Shown here in pieces: positions 1-13,700 of a stretch of 64,000 nucleotides of DNA. The DNA is from Actinernus sp. WN-2022 (lineage: Eukaryota > Cnidaria > Anthozoa > Actiniaria > Actinernidae). Numbering within the stretch: position 1 is the first letter of the stretch; each line of letters starts with the position of its first letter. A model generated the notes under the pieces. The model did no database searches. It was not told the origin of the DNA and saw nothing but the letters and a program-made list of their open reading frames with translations. The position numbers and the translations under genes were made by a program. The stretch is taken from assembly GCA_030867875.1 (NCBI GenBank), contig JAOWCC010001368.1, forward strand, positions 2,728,965-2,792,964. The letters are read 5' to 3'.

Positions 1-194
1 TGCATCGTTTTATTAATGATTGACCATTGAAGGTTGGGATGAAGTGTAGGGGAGGGGTGGTGTTTCCCAGAAACCGGGATTGATCCATAATTTCTACCTC
101 GAAAATCTAGAGTTCCGCCTGTTTGGAGTGTCATGCCTAAGTTATTAGGAGTGCTTGCAAAGCACCGTTGGACTATTGAGCATGCTCAGATATA

Positions 195-780
195 TTAAGG
201 CATGGGTCAAGGACTATCACACTCCTAATAAGTATAGGGGTGGTCTACTTTAGATTGGGTTTACTCGAAAACCTTCATTTCATGATATATAATGTAAACC
301 CACCCTTAAATCATTTTTGTATAGATGGTTGCCATGGCGATTGAAGCTGTGATCTTTGAACTCATTTAAGAAAAGCACAATTCAAAGCTTCGGGAGAAAT
401 GTAAAGCGCACAAAATTCAGAAGTAAAGGCGATGGAACTAATGCAGCTTACCATGTAGTTTATGCGTCCAATTGGGAATTGTTGAAATGTTTGTTAATTC
501 AGTACAAACTTGAGGGGTATCATATTTCATGCTAGCCTTAATTAGCCTTCCCCTTAAAATAACCAACATTCCTAATTGGAGCAGCAAAGTGTACACTAAC
601 CTTGATTCACTTGCAAAAAATTCCATGTTTCCATGGAAACTGTCATGAAAATGTGTTAATCTGTGACTTTACGAATGTGACTTTACGGATCTGTCTGTGT
701 CAAGAATATATTAAACAATCACGAAGAGATAGACCACCCCCTCTTGATTTGTGGCGGCCATATTGAGACCCATGCCTTAA
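195..780. mobile_element. Inverted-repeat element with TTAA at both ends
   Basis: Ends are TTAAGGCATGGGTC and GACCCATGCCTTAA; inner matching blocks are gggtggtcta near 237 and tagaccaccc near 730. No coding capacity is seen. It fills most of the stretch upstream of EGF-1; nothing recognisable is seen in 1-194. Confidence 0.6.
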
Positions 781-868
781 CGCCCCTGAGTGCCCTGGTT
801 GTATCTCTTACCCATATCATGTTTCATTGACTTTATATACATATGTGTACAAACCAATTGTTCTTCAG

Positions 869-982
869 ATGTCAACGAATGCCAGACAAGCCCTTGTGCT
901 AACGGCGGGTCATGTACCAACAGTGATGGAAGCTACTCTTGCGCGTGCGTACCGGGTAGGACTGGCAAACACTGTAACCAAG
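869..982 (+). CDS. EGF-1 exon (calcium-binding EGF-like)
   Basis: 114 bp, phase 1-1. Acceptor ttcttcag, donor caag|gtgggt. Starts DVNEC, has C-ANGGS-C (possible O-fucose) and [10 protein letters not shown] (hydroxylation motif). First EGF exon seen in the window. Its donor is the left edge of an 85-bp tandem array. Confidence 0.93.
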
Positions 983-1683
983 GTGGGTTTCACTATATTG
1001 AGCCAATGATGAGGAAGAACAATAACTCAACCATACAATAACCAATGTTAGGGAGCAATGGTGGGTTTCACTACTGACAATATTGAGCCAATGATGAGGA
1101 AGAACAATAACTCAACCATACAATAACCAATGTTAGGGAGCAATGGTGGGTTTCACTACTGACAATATTGAGCCAATGATGAGGAAGAACAATAACTCAA
1201 CCATACAATAACCAATGTTAGGGAGCAATGGTGGGTTTCACTACTGACAATATTGAGCCAATGATAAGGAAGAACAATAACTCAACCATACAATAACCAA
1301 TGTTAGGGAGCAATGGTGGGTTTCACTACTGACAATATTGAGCCAATGATAAGGAAGAACAATAACTCAACCATACAATAACCAATGTTAGGGAGCAATG
1401 GTGGGTTTCACTACTGACAATATTGAGCCAATGATGAGGAAGAACAATAACTCAACCATACAATAACCAATGTTAGGGAGCAATGGTGGGTTTCACTACT
1501 GACAATATTGAGCCAATGATGAGGAAGAACAATAACTCAACCATACAATAACCAATGTTAGGGAGCAATGGTGGGTTTCACTACTGACAATATTGAGCCA
1601 TTGATGAGGAAGAACAATAACTCAACCATAAAACAACCAATGTTGGGAGCAATGGGCAGTTATGCACTTGTCAATGTTTAGCC

Positions 1684-1724
<41 letters not shown>

Positions 1725-4700
1725 GGAATACCCAGGGATTTGATTCCATCCTCTCTTCCATGGGTGGGTAATTTGACATAATTTGGGATCCCAAGGGAGG
1801 GGCAGTTTGACGACTTGAGTTCATATTGACAGTGTTACTACTGCATCTTTTCCCTAGGCGGAAGGGTATTTGACACCAACACTTGTCCCCTGGGCAGGGA
1901 ATTTGACATGAAAATGAGGTGAAATGTCAAATCCCCCTGGGGGGGGGGCTAAACATTGACAAGTGCATTACTACTACTCTTTACTGCCATTAAATTTACA
2001 GTTTGGGAATAGGCATATTCTTTTAATGCTAAAATGTTTCGCATGAGCCTGCATCGAGGGCTCGTTCCAGTTCGTCTGTGAGAATACAAAACTTGAGAAT
2101 TGATGCAGGTTAAGATAATTTTTGCTGTTTGTGATTTTTTAGATATAAACGAGTGTCTTTTGGGTGTTTGCAAGAATGGCGCAACTTGTACTAATAACGA
2201 TGGTAGTTATGTGTGTAGATGTGTGACTGGATGGACGGGATCAGTCTGCAGTAAAGGTACCGGGTATTTCTTGTTAAATCTATGTGACGTCACGCGTGAC
2301 CAGTAACACCGACACTGACAACCGCCTTTTCAAAGTCTTGACATGAATTTTGAGATACGAATTAACGGTTTCAAATCTATATGACGGGAAAATACAACTG
2401 TTCGCATCAAAATAGACTCCAATAGCGTATGGAATCTTACATAATGAAATGAATACAACTGTTCGCATCAAAATAGACTCCAATAGCGCATCGAATCTTA
2501 CATAATGAAATTAAAATAACATACTAATTGATGAAGTTCCTTTTGGCCTCTCAATGTGTTAATTTAATGATGAAAATGGCAAGGCCTTCGAGTCTGTTCG
2601 AAATCTAAAAACGAAACTCCGAGGCAACAATCGGGTATTGGGTTACACGTTAGATCATATAGCTGTAAATCTATATTCCATTAAACTTCACTAACGTGCC
2701 AGTTTATCCAGGAAAGAGACTTTCACTTGAGCACAACTTCCCTTTGTAATTGATCATGCTCTATCATATCTTTTAAAGATGTCAACGAATGCGACAATAC
2801 ACCTTGCCTCAATCACGGCACGTGTACCAACAGTCGGGGATCTTACTCCTGCAGCTGTCGTCCTGGCTGGAGAGGCGCTACGTGTGCTCAAGGTAAAGAC
2901 GGGCGTACAGGGGGTTTATCGTGACGCGTGATCGGACGTTTTTCTTTTCCGTCACGCGTAATTTAAAAAATATTCTTCGTGATCCGTGCTCAACGGATTT
3001 CGCGTGACGCGTGAAGAAGTCAAATTAACATCCGATATTCGTAATTTTACTTCCTATTTTACGTGATTTTCCCCCCGAGACCTCTAAATACTCCGAAACT
3101 GACGGGAACTATAAAGTCAATACGTTACTCGGTTGTAATGTTTAGTGTCCCCTTATAAAGGTTCTTCGCGCAAAGATTTCCCTCGGATTTTGAGTTGTTT
3201 GGACCGTGATGGCTAAATCTTAGGCATCGTTTATCCATTGTATTTGGGCAATCAAAATGATAGATAGATAACGTTTAATACTTAGACTTCGTATACAAAG
3301 TCGTGATCGTTCATCCATTACGAATCACCTTCTAAATCTTTAGACAGTGTCTTTTCACTCCTTCAGATGTCGACGAATGTCCTCCATTACGAATCACCTT
3401 CTAATCTTTAGATATTGTCCTTTCACTCCTTCAGATGTAAACGAATGTACCAACAGTCCATGTTCTAACGGTGGAACTTGTGTGAATACCGCTGGCAGCT
3501 ACACGTGCAAGTGTCCAGCAGCATGGAAAGGAAAACACTGTAGCGATGGTACGTAAGCCTCTCATCTTAAAGTGTCTATGAAACGAAATTTTCGTCATTA
3601 AAATTAAGATTCCATTTGAAAGTCATTTTGAAATGAGGTGGTGTTTATTGCTTGTCAATATCTCGTTTCGTTCCAGAGATATTAAGGTTTTTAGAATATG
3701 CAAATTAGATGATATGTGACGTCATTGGGTGGACACAGCCATGAGGACAAATAACAAATGAAGAATATCTCTGCAAATAGTCAGTAAAAACAATTGAAAC
3801 TTTGCACATGTATGGTACTGGGAAAACGCACATCATTTTGCAAACTAAGATGTTACCATGGTAACACTAGGCCCCAGGCTCTTTTCACCTTGAACCTAAA
3901 ATTTTAGTTTTTATGACTGTTACACAAAATAATTCCCCATTCAATGAGCCTTACAAGTGCTTACCGAACTGGAAAACAAAATGACCGACATGATCGACAT
4001 GTCGCCTGTCGTTTTCGTTTCATTAAGAAATCAGATTTCAATGACGTCATACAAGTCCTAAGCTAATTCTAGTTTCTTTTGCTCGTGTTTATGTCAGCTT
4101 CACGTATTAAAATATATTTAGAAAATAGATTGCAAAGATCAAATGTCTGATGCCTAATATAAAACTGAAAGATGTTAATGCTGTGATTGAATTCATTTTC
4201 AGCATCGTGTTCCTAAATGACGTCATTTCACTGATTTGTAATGCATTTTAAAGCATTATTACGACAATAAATCGCCCAATAATGGTTGAGCAAGATTTAT
4301 AACACCTTGCCCTACTCAAATCAACGATTTATGACGGGAACTTCACTCGTTCCAATGTTCATAGATCGTAAACAGAAGCCTTTTATAGCATAAGTATGAA
4401 TTGTATCATAACTTTATTTCTTTCAGATGTCAACGAGTGTCTCAAGACACCCTGTAAGAACAGCGGCCGGTGTACGAACACCAATGGAGGTTTTACGTGC
4501 TCATGTGGTGCTGGGTTCACTGGGAGTGTTTGCGAACAGGGTAAGTACTCGTTACGAACACCAATGGAGGTTCTACGTTCTCATGTGGCTGGGTTCACTG
4601 GGAGTGTTTGCGAACAGCTTAAGTAGTCGTTACGAACACCAATGGAGGTTTTACGTGCTCATGTGGTGCTGGGTTCACTGGGAGTGTTTGCGAACAGGGT

Positions 4701-7700
4701 AAGTACTCGTTACGAACACCAATGGAGGTTCTACGTTCTCATGTGGCTGGGTTCACTGGGAGTGTTTGCGAACAGCTTAAGTAGTCGTTACGAACACCAA
4801 TGGAGGTTTTACGTGCTCATGTGGTGCTGGGTTCACTGGGAGTGTTTGCGAACAGGGTAAGTACTCGTTACGAACACCAATGGATGTTCTACGTTCTCAT
4901 GTGACTGGGTTCACTGGGAGTGTTTGCGAACAGGGTAAGTACACCGGTTACGAACGCCAATGGAGGTTCTACGTTCTCATGTGGCTGGGTTCACTGGGAG
5001 TGTTTGCGAACAGGGTAAGTACACCGGTTACGAACACCAATGGAGGTTCTACGTTCTCATGTGGCTGGGTTCACTGGGAGTGTTTGCGAACAGGGTAAGT
5101 ACTCGTTACGAACACCAATGGAGGTTCTACGTTCTCATGTGGCTGGGTTCACTGGGAGTGTTTGCGAACAGCTTAAGTACTCGTTACGAACACCAATGGA
5201 GGTTCTACGTTCTCATGTGGTGTTGGGTTCACTGGGAGTGTTTGCGAACAGGGTAAGTACACCGGTTACGAACACCAATGGAGGTTCTACGTTCTCATGT
5301 GGCTGGGTTCACTGGGAGTGTTTGCGAACAGCTTAAGTAGTCGTTACGAACACCAATGGAGGTTCTACGTTCTTATGTGGTGTTGGGTTCACTGGGAGTG
5401 TTTGCGATCAGTGTCGCGTACAAGACAATTGCATTATAACATGCTCGAGCTTCGATCCATTTAAAGGCAAATTTGGTGGACTAGTTCTGCCATTGAAGTC
5501 ATTTGAATGAAGAAAACCGCATGGATATGCTAGTATTTGTACGACTAGTTGGAATGCTTTATTTTCATTTTTAGTGTGTTTAGTTATCGTTGTCTAAGTG
5601 GCCCCGGTTACACACCATGCGGTGTCATGAGTTTGATTCCTCAAATGACCCTAATTTCTAACTTAGAGCAGTAAAGATAAATATTCAGTTATAAACCAAT
5701 AGGAATCATGATACTACAGTATTTCTAACCTATACAATAATTAGTGCCAAACTCGCGCTCTGATTGGTCGATACCTATGTGTTATTAGGGATTAGGTCCG
5801 GTTGTTCATGCAAAGAGTGGATAACGCTTCCGCCGGATAAATCTCTCTCCAGTGGATGAAACTGGTTGGTTAGATTTATACTTATCCACTGGATAAGTCC
5901 CTATCCAGTGGATAACATTGTCCATTCTTTGAACAACCACGGCCAGATGCACAGATGACGTCACGTTTTGCACAAAATCATTTCCTATCTTCGTTTTTAT
6001 TGATGGGCGTCTTTACGTGACGAGAACAAAGATGTAATCCACGAGACGCAGCCGAGTTACTTGACTGTTGTTCTCGTCACGTCGTGACGTCACCTGTGCC
6101 TCTATAGGAGGACAGATGCACGGAAAGTATCATATATTTGTTAAACAGAGGGTGGCGTGTGATATGCATTTCGTGTTTAGATAAGAACGAGTGTACGCTG
6201 AGCTCGCCGTGTAAGAATGGGGCCACGTGCGTTAACTCGTTTGGAAGCTACTCGTGTCGGTGTACTGCGGGCTGGAGTGGGAGCACGTGTGCAACAGGTA
6301 CGTCACGCTAACTTTATTTCTCGTCATCTGTTTAATAAATAGAAGATGTTTCGCCATGTTCTATAGAAAAATAATGCACGCCCGAGGTCTTGAAAAACCT
6401 CGAAAGTTGATTTTTTATAGGACAAGGAGAACCATCTTCTATTTGTTTTATAGGACATAGGAGAACCATCTTCTATTTGTTTTATAGGACATAATAGAAC
6501 AATCTTCTATTTGTTTTATAGGACATAGGAGAACCATCTTCTATTTGTTTTATAGGACATAATAGAACAATCTTCTATTTGTTTTATAGGACATAATAGA
6601 ACAATCTTCTATTTGTTTTATAGGACATAGGAGAACCATCTTCTATTTGTTTTATAGGACATAATAGAACAATTTTCTATTTGTTTTATAGGACAAAGGA
6701 GAACCATCTTCTATTTGTTTTATAGGACATAGGAGAACCATCTTCTATTTGTTTTATAGGACATAATAGAACAATCTTCTATTTGTTTTATAGGACATAG
6801 GAGAACCATCTTCTATTTGTTTTATAGGACATAATAGAACAATCTTCTATTTGTTTTATAGGACATAGGAGAACCATCTTCTATTTGTTTTATAGGACAT
6901 AATAGAACAATCTTCTATTTGTTTTATAGGACAAAGGAGAACCATCTTCTATTTGTTTTTAATATATAATTCGATCTACGTATACACTATTCTCCCGCTG
7001 GAGCGTGCGTTTATAAGAAATTCATGCACTTCTGAGTCTTTTAGCCAATGAAATCACACGTTCTTAGGGTGCTCCGTCATTTATACTATAACTCAGTTTC
7101 ATATGCTTTAGTTCAGATTTCCTTTAGATTCACACTCTTTAGTACAACACGCAGTAAGATTGTTACATGTATAAATAACTCAGTTTCATATGCTTTAGTT
7201 CAGATTTCCTTTAGATTCACTCAGACTATTTAGTACAACATGATGTAAGATTGTTATACCGTATTTCATCGATTAAGCGCCCTGGGCGCTTATTTCAAAT
7301 TTTGTTGCCAAGGGGGGCGCTTAATCGAGGGGGGGGGGGGGGGGGGGGGGGCGCTTAATGGCTCACGGAAACTGGAAATTGGTCTTGTCGTCCCCGGCTG
7401 TTTCACAGCATTTACCCAAAGCGTTGAAATGGGAAGAAGGCTGAAGAACGAGCTGCTTCGGGTACAAGAGCTATGCAAGCACATGGACTTAATAATCACG
7501 GACTGTGAGTTGGAAGAAAAGAAACTAATTTCCCTTATCAGCCAAACATAACTTTAATACGGTACTAAATATCGGAACATGCCGTAACTTTGTAATAAAA
7601 CGCAAGTTGTATGCCATCAGATTCTCTCTTAGTGTGCCATATTTATTGGGGGAGGGGGGGGGGGGGGGCGCTTAATCGAGGGGGGGGGGGGCGCTTATTT

Positions 7701-10700
7701 CAAATTTTGTTGCCAAGGGGGGCGCTTAATCGAGGGGGGGGCGCTTAATCGAGGGGGGGGCGCTTAATCGAGGGTGGGCGCTTAATCGAGGAAATACGGT
7801 ATGTATAAATAACTAATTTGAGAAATGTCAAATGGATTAATTATGGAAGAAATATGAAGAGAAAAAGTGTCACACTACACGGTATGGTATTCAATATGTA
7901 TTCCGTACTTGGAGTACGCAAGCACGACGGCAACGTCTAGTACGACGGCCAAAAAAATAAAAGAGTTAATTACAAAACATATAAACTGCACATGAAAATT
8001 GTTGTCTGCAAACGAAAACTTAAAAACCCTAAGTTGTTTAGTAGAGGACGATAGCGTAAGAAAGTAATTCACTTTGGTTTACGGTCGGCCTTAAGCAAAC
8101 TCCGTGCTAATCCTGTCATTCGAAAATCTAGACGTGAAAAGCAATAAAAGGCCGACAACAGAAATAATAAACACCTGGGAAACGATGGCTAGACGTGTAC
8201 AAGTTTCATTGAATTGGCCCATGATTAACGACTATAACAACATAAGCCGTCCCACTGACAGGAGAACATTTGTTTGCCGATGTCTCTGTTTAGTCTAACG
8301 CGTTTTAATCTTCTTTATTTACAGATGTTAACGAATGTAGGCAGAAACCCTGCAAAAACAGGGCCACGTGTACTAACACAGACGGGAGCTTCTCTTGCGC
8401 CTGCGCGGCTGGATGGGACGGCAAGTTGTGTGACCAAGGTAAATAAACATCGATAAGAGATATCGTACTGCCGTGTGCACTCAGGTGTTGGGATCTCCCG
8501 GGTTTATCGTGCATCATGTTTGTTTCTGAAAGGTGCACTGTCTGTCGTCCCCAAATTATAATTTTTCTCAAGACATGATCAAAGACAAAAATAACTGCTC
8601 AGATTAATAGAGTATCTTTTCCAGATATACTGGAGCATATTTGAGACAATTTTGATAAAGGATGGCAAAGATTCGAGTGGATGAAAAATACTGATTTTAA
8701 GAGAATTAGCCCTCAAGTTAAAGGGGCACTCTCAACTGAACCTTCAAGTTTCTTTTAAACGAAACTACAAAATAACACCTTGAGGTACAGGAGAAGTCCC
8801 TTGTGGGTGTCCTCGTATGCTTTCCAAGGCGTTTTAAATTGAGGATAGTAAAGATTAAAATGGATTACAAATCTAACTCTGACAACTTGATTTCGGTCCA
8901 CGGTTTTGTTTTAAACTCGAAGGTTCAATTGCAATTTCATTGACAGTGCCCCTTTAACTGGAGGGCTATGCAGTCATCAAGACAAGTCCAACGTACAATG
9001 ACTACGATATCGTGTTTTCCTAAAATAATTCCGCCGCATGCTTCACAGCTTTCGCACATGTTATCCTAAAATCACCTTGCACAAATACATAACTCTCTCC
9101 TGACATCTTGTTACTTACCATATATGGAGACGCCTTCACATCCGTTAGTAACTGCGCGCGCGTTTTGTTTCAGATATTAACGAGTGTAAACGTGGTCCAT
9201 GTGCTCATGGCGGGACGTGTGTTAACAGTGCTGGTAGCTATCTGTGTAAATGCACAGCGAGTTACATGGGACCGACATGTGCTCAAGGTAATGAGAATAG
9301 TATTCTATTTCAGAACACTCGCAACTCACGTTCATTATAATAATATATGGGGAAAAGTTGATCAAGTACTTTAAGAAGAGATGGAATGAGGTTGGGCCGT
9401 TCCACTGCGGAGCAGGAGTTGCTTGGTCTGGTATTTATCACTATATATCCCAAGGGATTATTATAGAAAACGTTTTCTAATAACCCCCTTAAACCCTTGG
9501 ATTTGTGCAGCTCATGTCTATTCAGTAGGCGTCACTGCGTTTCATTTTCGAGTGTTGTGAATAGTAAAAAAAAAACTTTTAAAACATTGTAGGTTGATAA
9601 AATTTGAACATTTTGTTGTCCATTGTTCAGACGTAGATGAGTGCAATACGACGCCTTGTAAGAACTCAGGAACATGCAGGAACACTGATGGGAGTTACAC
9701 ATGTACCTGCACATCAGCATGGACTGCACAGAACTGCGACAAAGGTTGTTTGTTAAGGACGTTTAAGACTGCATTATAAAGCATACAACATAAAGTCTGG
9801 TTCACACCAGCGACGCCCGCATAAGCACAAACAACATACACAGACACAGTAATGAACAAGTATAACTGCTAATGATCAGTGCATTCATTGCGTCTTCGTA
9901 TATGTTGCTTGCATGTGCTTATGCTTGTTGCGCTTGTTTGAACCAGAACTAAGCACAAGCAACATACACAGGCGCAGTGCCGTATTTATCATTAGCGGTA
10001 TTTGTTATACTCACAGATGTGACATAAGGACAAGCTTCGCGTATGATAAAACATTACTGCGTCTGCGTATGTAATTGCTTGCTCTTAATAATATGCTTGC
10101 GTCGCTAGTTGTGAACCAGGCTTTGTGGTCGACAGAGAGTCTTTAACATTCACGATTCTACGGCAACGAATCTTTACAAGTTGTAGTTATCCTCTTTATA
10201 AGAGAAAGAACGTGAGATTGAATGTCTAAATGATTAAAATAGGTCCGTTCATTTCTTTTAGTTAGAGTTTAAAGCTTTATTTTTTAACATTTCAGATGTG
10301 AACGAATGCCAAAAGAATCCTTGTTTGAACGGAGGAAGCTGTAAGAACACCATAGGAGACTACAAGTGCACATGTGCTGCAGGATGGATAGGAAGAAAAT
10401 GTGGTGGAGGTACTACTGATAGTATCATGCCGTGAGACTTAGCAACCCCCCCCCCCCCCCCCCCCCCGGGCATTATTGTTTATGACGTAGTATGTATGTC
10501 GTAGCATTTCGTTTGACTGGCTTTATTACTTGAGGTGCAAATACTTCCATAACTACCCACACCGTACGATTTCCCACGTAAATTGAGAATTGTAATTATA
10601 GATGGTGATATATTAGACACTGGCTTTTCAAATCAATCTGGCCGACCTCGGAAGACCAAGGACGCATTCTTTGTAGACATATTCCGGATATTCCGAAAAA

Positions 10701-13700
10701 GGACTACACCAGTAAAATAATGTTGCTTATCTTATATATCAAATACAATTCCCAAATGATGTACTATAAAAGTGGCCACTACTTTCTATATTTCATGCAG
10801 AAGATGGATATCTGCAGTATTTCGAGGTATTCTGATTTAGGAATAGCAGGAATAAGTCCCACTATACAGAACGTGCCAAAAGTACCGACTATACTTTCTA
10901 TATTTCAGAGGACGGATATCTGCAGGATTTTGTAGTATTCTGATTTAGGAATAGCTGGAATAAGTCCTACTATACAGGACGCACTAAAAGTAGCAACTAA
11001 TTTCAGAAGATGGATAGCTGCAGTATTTCGAGGTATTCTGATTTAAAGGGGCTGTGCCACGGTAATAGGCTTCGCGTTCCGGGCCGGAATCGAAATAGCT
11101 ATTTCCACCGTTTTTGATATGAACTACCGAACCTCTCGGCCATGTGGGATGCTTAAAATCAAAACAAATATGCAAAAAATGACCAACAAACAGTGTATAT
11201 AAACAGCATTGAAGGAGGGAAGTTTAACTGTTTGTATCCAATTAAAGCCACCAACCAGGCGATTACTCGATACATACGCAGTACCATGACATAGCCCCTT
11301 TAAGAATAGCAGGAATATATCCCAATAGAACGCTCCCTATAAAAGGCCGTATACCGTTTGAAAATCCGGTGTAAATTTTTGACGTTGCTGTCGAGCTTGT
11401 TTAAGAACAAACTCTTTCATAAAGCCTCCTCGATATTATCTAAAACCTAAAGTATCAAACTGCTGTTTCAGATCTTGATGAATGTCAGGAGCGTAGATGT
11501 AAGAACGGCGCTACGTGTACAAACACTAGAGGTGGTTACACGTGTGCTTGTGCACCGGGATGGACGGCAAAACACTGTGACCAAGGTACGTTGGTGAAGT
11601 AAAGTGTTTGAAATCTTGATCAACCATTTTTGGGCGATTTATGGTCGTTATATTTCTTTTAAAAGCATTACAAATCCTTGGAATGACGTCATTTAAGGGA
11701 CATTATGCTAATATTATGCTAATTAGTTAAAAATGACTCGAGTTGTAACATTGAATATGTTTATTTTGAATATATTTTAATAAGCGTATAGTTGACATAA
11801 AAACAGAGCAAATGGAACTAGAATTAGCTTTATATCTCGTAGACGCAACACCCAAATCAAGAAATATTCTACCGTTGGACTATTCACTTCATGTACAAAC
11901 GATATCAAAGATAACTGGCTAGGGCTCATATGCACTTTAAGTAATGATCCAGCTTATAGTAGAATCCATTGTTCTGCGGCAATGAGCCTCCCCCACATAC
12001 GATTTTGCTTGAATACGCTTTAAGTGCTTTAGGAGGTGTCTACAGTTCAAACTACATATCGAAAATAAAGTATTTTTTATGCCATTGGCTCTTTTTTCTG
12101 TGAAAACTCAGAGAAGCCACCATCCAGCCAATCGGATATAGAGAAAACAAAAGATTTTTCAATCGCAAATTTGAGAACTTTCCCCACACAATATTCTTTA
12201 AAATTAAACCATATTAGTTTGATCAAAAATAAATTCAAACCACAACAAAATATCGAATGAAAATGCATTATTTCGATGAGTTCCTATTGAATTTATAAGT
12301 ACCAACCAATGAAATTACGAGGAAGAATAATAGAAAATGAACACCTTTTGACATTCCTTGCCGTAGAGCATTACAGTTCTTATCTGGGCCATTACTTAAA
12401 TTAAATGATGTTATTAAAATGTGATTCTTCAATATACGAATATGTTAATTTGTTTCCTATGTTGGTCATTTTATTTTCCATTAACGATAACTGGCTATGC
12501 ACTTCAAATCATTTTCTTTCAATTGTTACTTTAGATGTGAATGAATGCCGTAAGGGACCGTGTGTTAACGGAGGAACCTGTACGAACACTGTTGGTAGTT
12601 ACAAATGTGCATGCACGGCAGGGTGGACTGGACACGACTGTGCTCAAGGTTGGAATAGACTCTTTGCATAACTCTAGTGCCCTACTTCCGGTTATCTCAA
12701 TACACATCTCTAGCCTCGCTTCCATGCAACCGGAAGTAGGAAGTTTTAACTTTCTATTAACTTCCTACGCAATAGACCGTTTGCATAATTATGGTTCCTA
12801 CTTCCGTTTGCATGGAAGCGAGGCTAGAGATGCATCTTGATGTACATTTGTTGTCCCAGATCATGTGACAGCTCTGCTTTGTTTTCCAGTTAGATAAATT
12901 TATACATTTCCTCTTGGGATCAGTACCAAAAAACAAGAAAGCATTAGTCTTGGAAAGTCAGATCGGTCAATTCGTTTGTCTAAATGTTGTACTATTACAT
13001 ATGTAATTATTCCCTTGAGCATTATTTTATTTATTTTATTATTTCTTAACGCACGAGAAAATACAACGTTATGGAAATACTTCAAGCAAAGAATCAAATT
13101 CCCAAAAGACATGTAACGCGAAAAGATTGCGACAATCGAATTCACTCGTTCTGATATCCCTCAGTGCGAGGCTAACCTAGCAAAAACAAAGGATTGCCTC
13201 GCTAAGCAGCCAAGATGGCTACCAGGTGAAAAGAGTGAATAGACAAGTTTACGGTGCATGCGCAGTTGTAGAATTCCTTTGTTTATTTGGTGGGTAGGCA
13301 GATGTTAGACAATGGTAGCCCACCGTTTGTGTCAGTTAATGTGTTTTGCCTACCTGTACCCTACTAGACGTGAACGAGTGCCCGAGAAAGCCGTGTGATA
13401 ATGGAGGAACGTGTGTGAATACGATAGGTAGCTATACCTGTACCTGTACACCTTCATGGAAAGGAAAGACATGTGAACTTGGTGAGTGGAACTAAAGTAG
13501 CTGTCTGTACATGCAAAGGCCATTTACACCGCAAAAAAGACGGCACGGCACACCAAATCTCGACACTGTGCCCAGACTACCTGCGGGAAGTAGTCTACCT
13601 ACGGGAAGTAGTCTCGGTCTTCTAACATTTAGGGTACCAGTGCCTTAGTAAACGGAAAGAGACTGCTTTGTTTACACGTTCAAAGTTAGGTGGAGTGCCG

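Noticed and set aside
4396..5336. Several 70-98-codon frames across the EGF-5 array
   Set aside because: All are the same 80-bp unit read in shifted frames; only 4427-4540 has a flanking acceptor and the six cysteines.
7290..7499. Minus-strand frame with a proline run
   Set aside because: The prolines come from a poly-G tract of a mobile element.
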